This document shows, piece after piece, positions 14,086 through 20,697 of a stretch of 20,697 nt of DNA. The notes beneath the pieces are model-generated. The model did no database searches. It was not told the DNA's origin and saw nothing but the letters and a program-made list of their open reading frames with translations. Positions within the stretch are counted from its first letter, which is position 1, and every line of letters starts with the position of its first letter. Source of the stretch: an uncultured Cellvibrio sp. (GTDB taxonomy: Bacteria; Pseudomonadota; Gammaproteobacteria; Pseudomonadales; Cellvibrionaceae); NCBI GenBank assembly GCA_946480695.1, contig CAMLKG010000049.1, positions 1 through 20,697 of the forward strand, written 5' to 3'. Made by a program: the position numbers and the translations under genes.

Positions 14086-14979
14086 ATGGATTGGAAAGGC
14101 GGTCGCCGCAGCGACAATATCGAAGACAGGCGTAATTATTCTGCCGCGGGTGCCGGCGCTGGTTTGGGATTATTGTTACGATTTTTACCATTCCTGTTGC
14201 AAACGAAACTGGGGCGAAGTTTGCTGGTAGTCGGTGTGATTGGATATTTTGGTTTACGTTTTCTCGGTATTGATGTGTTGAATCTTACAGCCCCTGTTCA
14301 GCAGGCAACTGTCGAGCAGTCAGTTTCCGCGCAAGACCAGGAGCTGGTGGATTTTGTCTCCGTTGTGCTCGCCAACACAGAAGATACCTGGGCCGTTCTG
14401 TTCCAGCAAATGGGACGCGAATACCAAAAGCCCAAACTGGTTTTGTTTCGCGATGCCGTTTCGTCGGCTTGCGGATTTGCGCAATCGGCGATGGGGCCCT
14501 TTTATTGCCCTGGCGATAACAAGCTTTACATTGACCTATCGTTTTACCAGGAAATGAAAACAAAATTAGGTGCGCCCGGTGATTTTGCGCAGGCTTACGT
14601 AATTGCCCACGAAGTGGGGCACCATGTACAAAATTTATTGGGCATAGCCGCTAAAGTAAATCAATTGCAACGGGGTAAGGACCAGGCTGCGGCCAATCAG
14701 CTCTCTGTATTGCAAGAATTGCAAGCCGATTGTTTCGCGGGGATTTGGGGACATTATGCCGATAAGAATTTCCGTATGATTGAAGACGGGGACCTGGAAG
14801 AAGCCCTCAATGCCGCTTCGGCTATCGGCGACGATAATTTACAGCAGCGGGCCAATGGCCGCATTCGCCCCGAGGCATTTACCCACGGCACATCCCGGCA
14901 GCGTATGGAATGGTTTAAACGCGGTATGGATACGGGGGATGTCAAGGCTTGTAATACTTTTGCCGATACCCCCCGTTAA
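14086..14979 (+). CDS. ypfJ: YpfJ-type neutral zinc metallopeptidase
   Basis: A 297-residue membrane-anchored putative protease of the YpfJ/KPN_02809 family (zinc_peptidase). The N-terminus MDWKGGRRSDNIEDRR is the family signature, followed by a glycine-rich stretch and one or two hydrophobic segments (residues about 24-62). The zinc site HEVGHH is at residues 175-180, with a likely third ligand Glu211 in LQELQADCFAGIWGH. The blocks FYCPGDNKLYIDLSFY and the closing GTSRQRMEWFKRGMDTGD also match. Physiological substrates are unknown to me. GAGG precedes the start. The gene is convergent with the acetyltransferase gene; only 19 bases lie between the two stops. Confidence 0.93.
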   Translation: MDWKGGRRSDNIEDRRNYSAAGAGAGLGLLLRFLPFLLQTKLGRSLLVVGVIGYFGLRFLGIDVLNLTAPVQQATVEQSVSAQDQELVDFVSVVLANTEDTWAVLFQQMGREYQKPKLVLFRDAVSSACGFAQSAMGPFYCPGDNKLYIDLSFYQEMKTKLGAPGDFAQAYVIAHEVGHHVQNLLGIAAKVNQLQRGKDQAAANQLSVLQELQADCFAGIWGHYADKNFRMIEDGDLEEALNAASAIGDDNLQQRANGRIRPEAFTHGTSRQRMEWFKRGMDTGDVKACNTFADTPR

Positions 14980-14998
14980 AGTTTTTGCAGTTTTTTAA

Positions 14999-15541
14999 TT
15001 ATTGCAATTGCTTAAAGTTGCGCAGGATTTGCAGATCCAATTGATCGAAGACTGGCAGAGGATATTTCAAGTTCAGATCCAGGCTCGGGGAGGCCGTGGT
15101 CATTTCGATGGTGCCATTGGGTTGTTTATCCAATTCGCGAAAACCATTCTTCACATACCAATCAACGGCGATGGAAGGGGCGAAGGTATGCAGGTCTTTA
15201 TCTTCCCCTTTGGCAGCGCGTAGCAACATACGGCCAATTCCATTTCCACGGAAACGGCGCCCCACAATTAAGGCATCAATCCTGCGTATGGGTTTGTCAT
15301 CCGCTTCGGTGTAAATAATCATGCCAATAGGGGTGCCGGAGTACAATTTTGCAAGAAGCATTTCAGACTTGCCCTGGTCAATCATCACCTGGGCTTTAAT
15401 CCACTCAGTATAACGATTCTCGTTAGACCACTGGTGGACAGACTGCATTTCGATTCCATAAAACATACTGATCATCATTGAAACGCAAACATCGGTATTG
15501 AGATCTTCTTTTTTAATAAGCTGGATATAACAGTCTTTCAT
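14999..15541 (-). CDS. GNAT family N-acetyltransferase
   Basis: A 180-residue acetyl-CoA-dependent acyltransferase of the GNAT fold. The acetyl-CoA pyrophosphate loop is seen in RFRGNGIGRMLLRA (R-x-x-G-x-G/A pattern), preceded by the strand RIDALIVGR and followed by the late motif WYVKNGFREL. The start at 15541 (MKDCYIQLIKKED) fits the usual beginning of the fold and has AGGGG about 10 bases upstream. An extension to 15679 is open but reads as unlikely N-terminal sequence. The C-terminal 30 residues beyond the fold (PLPVFDQLDLQILRNF) are extra. Acceptor substrate unknown. Confidence 0.85.
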   Translation of the reverse strand: MKDCYIQLIKKEDLNTDVCVSMMISMFYGIEMQSVHQWSNENRYTEWIKAQVMIDQGKSEMLLAKLYSGTPIGMIIYTEADDKPIRRIDALIVGRRFRGNGIGRMLLRAAKGEDKDLHTFAPSIAVDWYVKNGFRELDKQPNGTIEMTTASPSLDLNLKYPLPVFDQLDLQILRNFKQLQ

Positions 15542-15757
15542 TATTTTCTTGCCCCTGTGTTTAACAATGCAGGTTTGTAATTGTTGTTGTACGTTTTTGT
15601 TTTGAGCACAAAACGATAGGGTTGGTGTTACAGGCAATAAATCTATAAATAAGCTTATCCTGCGATTTGCATTCGACAATAGACCGCAACTATTTGAACG
15701 ACATTTGCTTATAACCTAATAGCAAAGTGCTGGCTGGTTCACACAATTAACGATTAT

Positions 15758-15782
15758 GCCCTGTGATCGAAGCGACAAGGGC
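15758..15782 (-). terminator. possible weak terminator of the glycosyltransferase gene
   Basis: GCCCTGT (15758-15764) and ACAAGGGC (15775-15782) can pair with one bulged base, with an inner TCG/CGA pairing. On the minus strand the stem is followed by ATAATCGTTAATT, which is AT-rich but has no T-run. It lies 35 bases after the stop of the gene at 15817. Confidence 0.35.
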
Positions 15783-15816
15783 CGGAGAGATGAAAAAATA
15801 AAATTGGGTGTCGGTA

Positions 15817-17430
15817 TTAATACGAAGGATCAAACCGTCGAATTTTTTTACCATCGAAATAGTAAATGGGTACTGCATGGTGTTCGGGTACCAGTATCGA
15901 ATAGCGAGATATTTTTTTGTTATTACCCTCCACCTGCTCCAGTTTTCGCTCGAGATTATATACCACACTAAATTCCGGGCCTGTAAAGCGGCGTTCACTG
16001 GCATTCCATAGGAAAAACTCAAATGCGTCAGGTTTCAAAGAGAAACTAATAACATTTTTATTTTCCGTAACGGCCAGGTTGGTAGCATCTGTAATGTTCA
16101 GATAGGACAAGGGGTATATGGCAGGTGCTTGTCCATATCGATATTTAACCGCTTCACCTAATGCGTTGTGGGTAAACATAAATGCGCTTTTGTAGCCAAA
16201 CGGAATGTTGGCGAAATAAAGCTCTTTTTCCTTATGCAAATTTTGCCTGGCAAATTCCTGCAGGAAGAATTCATTACGCTGGTGCTGTACATACCAGATA
16301 TAGGATTGGCGAAAAGTTTCAACCGAATAAATTGCCAGTAATATCAAAAGGAAGCCATTGGCCAATTTTCGATGGCGGTGCAATGATTCCCAGGCTGCGG
16401 CTATCGCAATACCAAAACCGGCGCTGGGCAGGTAAAGGTACCAACGATGCGGATTGCCTCCGGACATGGGAATTAATGTTAGGAGCAACCAAACTATTCC
16501 CAGCCAGAGCAACGGGGCTTTATAAAGGCTTTCGAGGTTATTCCGCCAGGCTAGCCATCCCCCGATCAGTATAAGAATGCCCGTGCCCAGGCAGCAGAGG
16601 ATAAACATCAGCGGCTTGCTGATTAACCATTCCTGGGCAATATAAAGGTCAAAGGGATACCCCAAGGCAAAAAGCCACTGGAGATAATTATTGATTACGT
16701 GCGGCACTGAGTAATTTGTATAAACTGCTACCGAGTCAGGCATCTGCGACCATTGAATAATCCGGGTCAACACATACACGCCGGTTATTATGATAAAAGG
16801 TGAAACCTGACGAAGAATCTTACGAATCACAAGCGCATCGATTGTACCTGCTTGCATTAATAATATTGCAGCCATTAACAAGGGCAGCGTTACCGACATT
16901 TCCTTAGAGGCAAGGGCTGCCACAAACCAAACGACACTGAGGAAATATCCGGTTCGGGTGGGGCGCAAGTTCCAGTTGGCGATACTTGCCAGGGTCGCTA
17001 AATAAAATAATGCTGCTACGAGATCGGTTCTGCCGAGAATAAAATGGATGCTGGTAGTGTGGATGGGATGCACAGCAAAAATGCTGGTGGCGATCATGCT
17101 GGTTGCCTTGGAAATGCCAATTCGCATCAACAAGATATAAAGCAAAAGGACACAACCCAAATGCAAAAATAGATTAGTAACCTTGAAGGCTAAAGCGGTA
17201 TCGCCCATCAGGTGGTTTAACCACAGTGAAATACGCACCATGGGCCGGTATTCCCGACCGAAGGGTTCAATGAAAACGTTCAGCGCCTCTTGAAGCGATG
17301 CAGCCTGGTTATTGATGAGGTGAATATAATCATCGGAAGAAAATGATGGTGTGATTCCTGCGATGTAAATAAAAATACAAAAAATCAACAGAGAAATTAA
17401 CACACCATGTTTTTTAAACAAACCCGGCAA
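15817..17430 (-). CDS. polytopic membrane glycosyltransferase-like protein (GT-C, TMTC-like)
   Basis: A 537-residue inner-membrane protein with about ten hydrophobic helices and a soluble C-terminal domain of about 130 residues. The first periplasmic loop carries SSDDYIHL, with the acidic pair typical of GT-C enzymes that use lipid-linked sugars. Then come REYRPMVRISLWLNHLMG and VHPIHTTSIHFILGRTDLVAAL, which closely resemble the YRP...NH and VHPIHTEAV...GRADLL blocks of TMTC-type O-mannosyltransferases. No TPR repeats follow, unlike in TMTC proteins. A role in attaching sugars to a surface protein or polymer is likely, but donor and acceptor cannot be told. It stands alone, with terminators on both sides. 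The start at 17430 opens directly into the first helix after a basic MPGLFKKHG segment. Confidence 0.8.
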   Translation of the reverse strand: MPGLFKKHGVLISLLIFCIFIYIAGITPSFSSDDYIHLINNQAASLQEALNVFIEPFGREYRPMVRISLWLNHLMGDTALAFKVTNLFLHLGCVLLLYILLMRIGISKATSMIATSIFAVHPIHTTSIHFILGRTDLVAALFYLATLASIANWNLRPTRTGYFLSVVWFVAALASKEMSVTLPLLMAAILLMQAGTIDALVIRKILRQVSPFIIITGVYVLTRIIQWSQMPDSVAVYTNYSVPHVINNYLQWLFALGYPFDLYIAQEWLISKPLMFILCCLGTGILILIGGWLAWRNNLESLYKAPLLWLGIVWLLLTLIPMSGGNPHRWYLYLPSAGFGIAIAAAWESLHRHRKLANGFLLILLAIYSVETFRQSYIWYVQHQRNEFFLQEFARQNLHKEKELYFANIPFGYKSAFMFTHNALGEAVKYRYGQAPAIYPLSYLNITDATNLAVTENKNVISFSLKPDAFEFFLWNASERRFTGPEFSVVYNLERKLEQVEGNNKKISRYSILVPEHHAVPIYYFDGKKIRRFDPSY

Positions 17431-17485
17431 ACTACCACCCCAAATCCTGGATAAATAAAATGGCGGCAGTATACATCCTGGATAA

Positions 17486-17515
17486 TTAAAAATCCCCAGC
17501 CGGCTGCGGCTAGGG
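17486..17515 (-). terminator. intrinsic terminator of the small heat-shock genes
   Basis: CCCCAGCCG (17494-17502) pairs with CGGCTAGGG (17507-17515) around a 4-nt loop. The single odd position is a G-U pair in minus-strand RNA and a mismatch in plus-strand RNA. On the minus strand the stem is followed by ATTTTTAATT. It lies 28 bases after the stop at 17543. Confidence 0.82.
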
Positions 17516-17542
17516 AATAGGGCTTCACAATGTGGTGGCTGA

Positions 17543-18109
17543 TTAATGGATAGCTATGCGTTTAGTTTCGCTCGCGGGTAGGGCTTTACGCGCTACTGTA
17601 ATATCCAATACTCCATTTTTCATACTGGCATTTATTGAGTTTTGGTCAGCGTCTTCCGGTAAGGTCAGTAAGCGCTGGAAATTGCCATAAGACCTTTCCA
17701 TACGGTAATAGTGGCGTTCCCTGGTTTCCGATTCCTCTTTTTTCTCACCGCGAATGGTCAGCACGCCTTTATTCAATTCCACGGTGATGTCCTTTTCCGT
17801 TAGTCCGGGGGCTTCAAGGCTAATATGATAATTTTTGTCATCGCTGGCTACATTTAGTTTGGCGTGGAAACTGGCATTGTCCAAAACGCTGTTATCCAGC
17901 CACGGCGACCCAAGGGAGGGTAGCCCGAAATTACGGAAAGCGTCATCAAACCAACGATCAATATCCCGATGCAATTGTGCGATGGGATGGTCGTTAGTAG
18001 ACGATTTCAGGGGCGCCTTTTCATTGTCTGGTTTCACCGGAATGGTTGGCGACTTGTTAGCTTCCTCATGGCTAAACCAATTCCACGGGTTAAGTTGTTG
18101 CAGGTTCAT
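17543..18109 (-). CDS. Hsp20 small heat-shock protein
   Basis: A 188-residue Hsp20/alpha-crystallin chaperone that holds unfolding proteins in soluble oligomers. The N-terminus MNLQQLNPWNWF followed by a charged linker and DIDRWFDDAFRNFGLP is typical of a class of proteobacterial Hsp20 proteins. The alpha-crystallin domain spans about residues 80-185 (KLNVASDDKNYHISLEAPGL, GVLTIRGEKKEE, YGNFQRLLTLPEDAD, MKNGVLDITVARK). The C-terminal KRIAIH carries the I-x-I anchor motif (IAI) that docks neighbouring subunits. A near-perfect ribosome site, AGGAGG, lies about 8 bases upstream. It is downstream of the ibpA-like gene on the same strand, 67 bases away, and likely shares its heat-inducible transcript. 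Confidence 0.95.
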   Translation of the reverse strand: MNLQQLNPWNWFSHEEANKSPTIPVKPDNEKAPLKSSTNDHPIAQLHRDIDRWFDDAFRNFGLPSLGSPWLDNSVLDNASFHAKLNVASDDKNYHISLEAPGLTEKDITVELNKGVLTIRGEKKEESETRERHYYRMERSYGNFQRLLTLPEDADQNSINASMKNGVLDITVARKALPASETKRIAIH

Positions 18110-18133
18110 AAATAAAGCCTCCTATCGCATTTG

Positions 18134-18175
18134 TAATTGAGCAGCGAGGGCAGGGTACCCTGTCCTCGCCAATTA
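18134..18175 (-). promoter_or_regulatory. large hairpin between the two heat-shock genes
   Basis: GCGAGG-g-CAGGG (18144-18155) pairs with CCCTG-t-CCTCGC (18158-18169). It is extended beyond a 4-nt internal loop by TAATTG (18134-18139) with CAATTA (18170-18175). It starts immediately after the stop codon of the ibpA-like gene. There is no T-run behind it. The one odd position is a G-U pair in plus-strand RNA but a C/A mismatch in the minus-strand message, so a DNA-level dyad is also possible. It could tune how much of the transcript reaches the second gene, or protect the 3' end of the first cistron. Confidence 0.6.
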
Positions 18176-18176
18176 C

Positions 18177-18647
18177 CTAGGCTGCTTTACTGGTATCAAC
18201 ATTGTGTTGAATCAAATTCCCGCTGCTATTAATAGCGATGTTTTTAGGTTTCATCGCCTCGGGAATTTCTCGCACAAGGCTAATGTTCAGTAAACCATTA
18301 GTGAGACTGGCACCAGTGACTTCCACATGATCGGCCAAACTGAATTTGCGCTCGAAATTGCGGGTCGCTATGCCTTGATAGAGATACTTGCGCTCTTCTT
18401 TGCTGTCGTCAGATTTTTTTCCGCGCACAGTCAATACGCCGCGCTCTACCTGGATATCCAACTCGTTCAATTCAAAGCCGGCTACAGCCAGGGTAATACC
18501 ATAACGGTTGTCGCCTGTCGCTTCGATGTTGTAGGGTGGGTATCCACTCGAACTCTGATCAGCGCGAAGCGCTGTATCCAGGAGTGCACCAAGCCTGTCG
18601 AAGCCTATAGTGCTGCGATAGAGAGGTGAGAGATCAATTGTATTCAT
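18177..18647 (-). CDS. ibpA: IbpA-type small heat-shock protein
   Basis: A 156-residue Hsp20 chaperone that closely follows E. coli IbpA/IbpB: IDLSPLYRSTIGFDRLGALL at the start, then GYPPYNIEATGDNRYGITLAVAGF, LYQGIATRNFERKFSLADHV, NGLLNISLVREIPEAMKP and the C-terminal I-x-I motif in KNIAIN. It binds aggregating proteins under heat stress and passes them to the DnaK/ClpB machinery. The start at 18647 has GGAGG about 7 bases upstream; an open extension to 18755 covers the leader and the heat-shock promoter and is not translated. The gene has a sigma-32-type promoter and a structured leader that covers this ribosome site. Identity as an IbpA orthologue is well supported. Confidence 0.95.
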   Translation of the reverse strand: MNTIDLSPLYRSTIGFDRLGALLDTALRADQSSSGYPPYNIEATGDNRYGITLAVAGFELNELDIQVERGVLTVRGKKSDDSKEERKYLYQGIATRNFERKFSLADHVEVTGASLTNGLLNISLVREIPEAMKPKNIAINSSGNLIQHNVDTSKAA

Positions 18648-18651
18648 AAAA

Positions 18652-18722
18652 TATCCTCCATTCAGAAGCGATAAAAAATAAAAACAATCAATTGTGAAGG
18701 CTCTGTCAGGACACCGTTCACA
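18652..18722 (-). promoter_or_regulatory. candidate ROSE-like RNA thermometer in the ibpA leader
   Basis: The predicted transcript starts near 18722 and forms two hairpins. Hairpin I pairs UGUGAA-c-GG (18722-18714) with CCUUCACA (18700-18693). Hairpin II, next to the start codon, pairs UAU (18673-18671) and CUUCU (18668-18664) with GGAGG (18659-18655) and AUA (18654-18652). It has a 2-nt CG bulge on the 5' side and a GAAU loop, so the whole ribosome site is paired. A short stem with wobble pairs and bulges over the ribosome site, as the last hairpin before an ibpA start, is the ROSE design that melts on heating. No folding was computed. Confidence 0.6.
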
Positions 18723-18728
18723 CTGAAA

Positions 18729-18756
18729 ATCTGGTGCCTTTTGTTGCAGATTCAAG
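18729..18756 (-). promoter_or_regulatory. sigma-32 (RpoH) type heat-shock promoter of ibpA
   Basis: On the minus strand CTTGAA (18756-18751) matches the heat-shock -35 consensus CTTGAAA. After 14 bases, CACCAGAT (18736-18729) resembles the -10 consensus CCCCATnT. The implied start at about 18722 coincides with the first base of leader hairpin I. Confidence 0.7.
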
Positions 18757-18825
18757 GGATTTTTTAATAATGAATATTTATAAAAATTATCTCCATAAGG
18801 CCAGTAATCAAGCGAGATAGTAATT

Positions 18826-19200
18826 TTATTTTTTCATTGCAGGTTTGAGGTAATAACTCGCGGCTACCAGACACAAGGCAATCAGGCTACCCAGGAATTC
18901 CCGTGCTTCTTCAATATAAGGCTTGGCTGGGTTCATACTTTGCATTAATGCTTCTTCATGGCTGTGCTGGTAATAGGTAAAAGCACCCTGTGCATAAATT
19001 CCCAGCGCAGCGATGCACATGGGTAGTGCTATCCAAAATAAAACACGGTTGGGTTTGTTAAGCAGCGCCAGGGTCGGGACCAGTGCGCAGATTAAGTAAA
19101 AACTTGTCCAAATGATTGGGTCAGGATCATTTAATTGCAAATAGGCGAACGAAAAAAGCGTTAAAGCGAATAATCCGAGAATAATTTTTTTTAATTTCAT
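18826..19200 (-). CDS. TMEM220-like membrane protein
   Basis: A 124-residue protein with four predicted membrane segments. The blocks FAYLQLNDPDPIIW (after the first helix) and YIEEAREFLGSLIAL (before the last) are hallmarks of the transmembrane 220 family, widespread in bacteria and animals but without an established biochemical function. Residues YYQHSHEEALMQSM lie in the loop between helices three and four. The methyltransferase gene ends 69 bases upstream on the same strand; whether they are cotranscribed is unclear. The ribosome site is weak (GGGTAGA). Confidence 0.85.
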   Translation of the reverse strand: MKLKKIILGLFALTLFSFAYLQLNDPDPIIWTSFYLICALVPTLALLNKPNRVLFWIALPMCIAALGIYAQGAFTYYQHSHEEALMQSMNPAKPYIEEAREFLGSLIALCLVAASYYLKPAMKK

Positions 19201-19269
19201 GAAATCTACCCAGGTTCAATATCGGTAAGCTTCCCACCATCCTATGGTCGGCACGGAAATATTCCAGCG

Positions 19270-20007
19270 TTATTTTATAGCCACAAAAATTGCATTGCCG
19301 GACCTGGTATTCCAGGGCAGGATGCTATGGTAAACGTGCTCAAAAATATGCACCTCAAAATAAGGTTCAAGTAATGCTTGCATATGTTCGAAGCTGAGGG
19401 CGACCATGGAGTGCTGGTCGCGCCAGGTTTCGGTGTGATCATCGGTTGTTTTTTCAATGCAAAGCTGCAACTCTTGTTGTTCGCCCTGGCCAGGGTAATA
19501 CCAGTTTGATTGGAAGCAAAAATCGCTGCCGTCTTGCCGGAGATTGCGTTTAATCCCCGGTCGGTTATCAATCAGGTTTTTATCCACGGAATTAAAACAA
19601 AACATACCGCCAGGTTTTAACGCGGCGTGAACGCCCGCAATACAATCCTGAAGTCGGCTAATAGTTTGGTTGTAATGAATGGAATACAAAAAGCAGCTGA
19701 TTAAATCCACAGATGCTTCCAGCTCCAACATACTCATATCCCGTTGGAAAAAACTTGCTTCAGGACAACGGTGCCGGGCAATGTCGAGCATAGGTTGGTT
19801 AATATCCACCCCGCATGCACTATAACCGAAATCGATAAAATGCCGGATATGTGGGCCTGTCCCGCACGCCATATCCAAATAATGCTTTCCATTATTGCCA
19901 AATAGCTGATGCAGTCTGCGCACATGGAAGGATTGTTCGCGGTAATCGATATCAGAGCACATTAAATCGTAATAACCGGAAAGGTCGGTATATAAGCCAG
20001 TCGTCAT
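19270..20007 (-). CDS. class I SAM-dependent methyltransferase
   Basis: A 245-residue cytoplasmic methyltransferase. The opening LYTDLSGYYDLMCSDIDYREQ resembles the N-terminal cap of small-molecule methyltransferases. Motif I is YLDMACGTGPHIRHF (the SAM-binding glycine loop), the acidic end of strand 2 is in GVDINQPML, and motif IV/post-IV are ASVDLISCFLYSIHY and LKPGGMFCFNSVD. The C-terminal half (ELQLCIEKTTDDHTE, ALLEPYFEVHIFEH) fits the substrate-covering part of the fold. The methyl acceptor cannot be predicted. No strong ribosome site is seen upstream; the start rests on the match of the N-terminus to the fold. Confidence 0.88.
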   Translation of the reverse strand: MTTGLYTDLSGYYDLMCSDIDYREQSFHVRRLHQLFGNNGKHYLDMACGTGPHIRHFIDFGYSACGVDINQPMLDIARHRCPEASFFQRDMSMLELEASVDLISCFLYSIHYNQTISRLQDCIAGVHAALKPGGMFCFNSVDKNLIDNRPGIKRNLRQDGSDFCFQSNWYYPGQGEQQELQLCIEKTTDDHTETWRDQHSMVALSFEHMQALLEPYFEVHIFEHVYHSILPWNTRSGNAIFVAIK

Positions 20008-20069
20008 AGGGTAAGTAAAACCAGTTCGAGGTCGCGAAATTATACCTGAGCCAGTTATCGGGGCGTGAA

Positions 20070-20111
20070 ATTAATAAAGCGAAAGCAGATCGGCGTTGAT
20101 CCGCTTTCGCT
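20070..20111 (-). terminator. intrinsic terminator of the PEP-CTERM-like gene
   Basis: AGCGAAAGC-a-GATC (20078-20091) pairs with GATC-c-GCTTTCGCT (20098-20111) around a 6-nt loop. The single odd position is a U-G pair in minus-strand RNA. On the minus strand the stem is followed by TTATTAATTT. It lies about 10 bases after the stop at 20122. Confidence 0.82.
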
Positions 20112-20121
20112 GGACGGGACA

Positions 20122-20697
20122 TTAGATGTTTTTAACAGAATGGCTTCTAAACCTGAAAGCCAGCAAGGGCAGGAGGCTCAAAAGCAATAATAGCGGCGCG
20201 GGCTCATCCAGGTCCTTACGGGTCACATCAAGGGTTAGGCTTAGCGAATTCAACCACAAATTATCAGTGGCAACCTGCCAGGATGAATAAAAACGTCCAT
20301 CCTGGTCCGGCTGGAATAAACATTCGCCGCCCGGCTCAGACGCTGGATACCGGCAATCTTCAGTAGGGTACCAGGCTGTCCTTTCAGTAAATACGCCGGT
20401 ATCCACGTCTGTCATATAAGCGCGATGAAATAAAAACCAATCGTGGACGGTTACCCACTCCCGGTATTCTTCCATGGAGCCATTGTCTTCAAACGGATCT
20501 TCAACAATTTCCCGTATATCAATCGTAAAGGAAACAAAATTGATGGTATCTGTAATCGGGTTATAACCCCGGGGGATAAGCTCGAAGGTAAATTGATGCC
20601 AATCCTGGTTCAATTTATTGTTAAAACTGATGGTGTCGGTTATCAACAATGCATGGCAATTGGAGTAGGCCAACAATGATAAAACGAAAAGAAACGG
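20122..20697 (-). CDS. secreted protein with PEP-CTERM-like C-terminus (partial, start off the window)
   Basis: The frame stays open to the window edge, so the N-terminus is missing. The first visible residues, PFLFVLSLLAYSNCHA, read as the hydrophobic core and cleavage region of a signal peptide, so only a few residues are probably lost. The mature part (about 150 residues) is rich in Asp, Tyr and Trp, has three cysteines after the likely cleavage site's own, and resembles no family I recognise. The C-terminus has EPAP, then a 13-residue hydrophobic stretch (LLLLLSLLPLLAF), then RFRSHSVKN. This is the three-part layout of PEP-CTERM sorting signals (PEP motif, transmembrane helix, basic end) processed by exosortases, although the motif is EPAP rather than PEP. 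No exosortase is in the window. Function unknown. Confidence 0.75.
   Translation of the reverse strand, partial: PFLFVLSLLAYSNCHALLITDTISFNNKLNQDWHQFTFELIPRGYNPITDTINFVSFTIDIREIVEDPFEDNGSMEEYREWVTVHDWFLFHRAYMTDVDTGVFTERTAWYPTEDCRYPASEPGGECLFQPDQDGRFYSSWQVATDNLWLNSLSLTLDVTRKDLDEPAPLLLLLSLLPLLAFRFRSHSVKNI

Noticed and set aside
15747..16022. Minus-strand open frame of 91 codons overlapping the glycosyltransferase end
   Set aside because: It lies in another frame within the C-terminal part of a well-supported gene and has no family resemblance.
18648..18755. N-terminal extension of the ibpA-like protein
   Set aside because: It runs over the promoter and leader and gives residues absent from IbpA proteins; the true start follows GGAGG at 18647.
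1..20697. Mobile element, prophage, CRISPR or tRNA/rRNA gene
   Set aside because: No transposase or integrase reading frame, no regularly spaced repeats and no cloverleaf or rRNA-like stretch was seen on either strand.

Overview
The window looks like chromosomal DNA of a polysaccharide-degrading gammaproteobacterium, most probably Cellvibrio or a close relative in the Cellvibrionaceae. The reasons are secreted modular carbohydrate-active proteins, a serine-rich linker in a lipoprotein, a lipid A acyltransferase, gammaproteobacterial YceH, YpfJ and IbpA-type proteins, and moderate GC content. The assignment is inference; no rRNA or tRNA gene is present to confirm it. I see no insertion sequence, integrase, prophage or CRISPR array.

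Left part (1-8690). An SRPBCC-fold protein with its own terminator is followed by a pair of secreted proteins that both point to beta-1,3-glucan. The first joins a CBM56-like module, a beta/gamma-crystallin domain and a thaumatin-like domain. The second is a CBM6-GH16 laminarinase. Both genes have a related stem-loop about 30 nt ahead of the start codon. On the opposite strand lies a two-gene unit without export signals: an unrecognised protein followed by a DUF1842-like protein, with a perfect dyad in its leader and a terminator behind it. A DCC-family thiol-disulfide oxidoreductase gene is divergent from a large lipoprotein made of two lamin-tail domains and a choice-of-anchor-I propeller.

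Middle part (8691-14979). On the minus strand come YceH, a shikimate kinase, an NADPH-dependent FMN reductase, an exported RidA-like protein lacking the usual catalytic arginine, and a small membrane protein. On the plus strand are an LpxL-type lipid A acyltransferase (TTG start), moeA and a YpfJ-type zinc metallopeptidase.

Right part (14980-20697). All genes are on the minus strand: a GNAT acetyltransferase, a TMTC-like membrane glycosyltransferase, two small heat-shock proteins, a TMEM220-like membrane protein, a SAM methyltransferase, and a secreted protein with a PEP-CTERM-like C-terminus cut by the window edge. The ibpA-like gene has a convincing sigma-32-type promoter, followed by a leader that folds into two hairpins, the second covering the ribosome binding site. 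This is a candidate ROSE-like RNA thermometer.

The items most worth following are the CBM56/crystallin/thaumatin fusion beside the laminarinase, their shared leader stem-loop, the uncharacterised two-gene unit at 4117-5127, and the ibpA leader. Domain names are from recognition of sequence patterns; no search was run.
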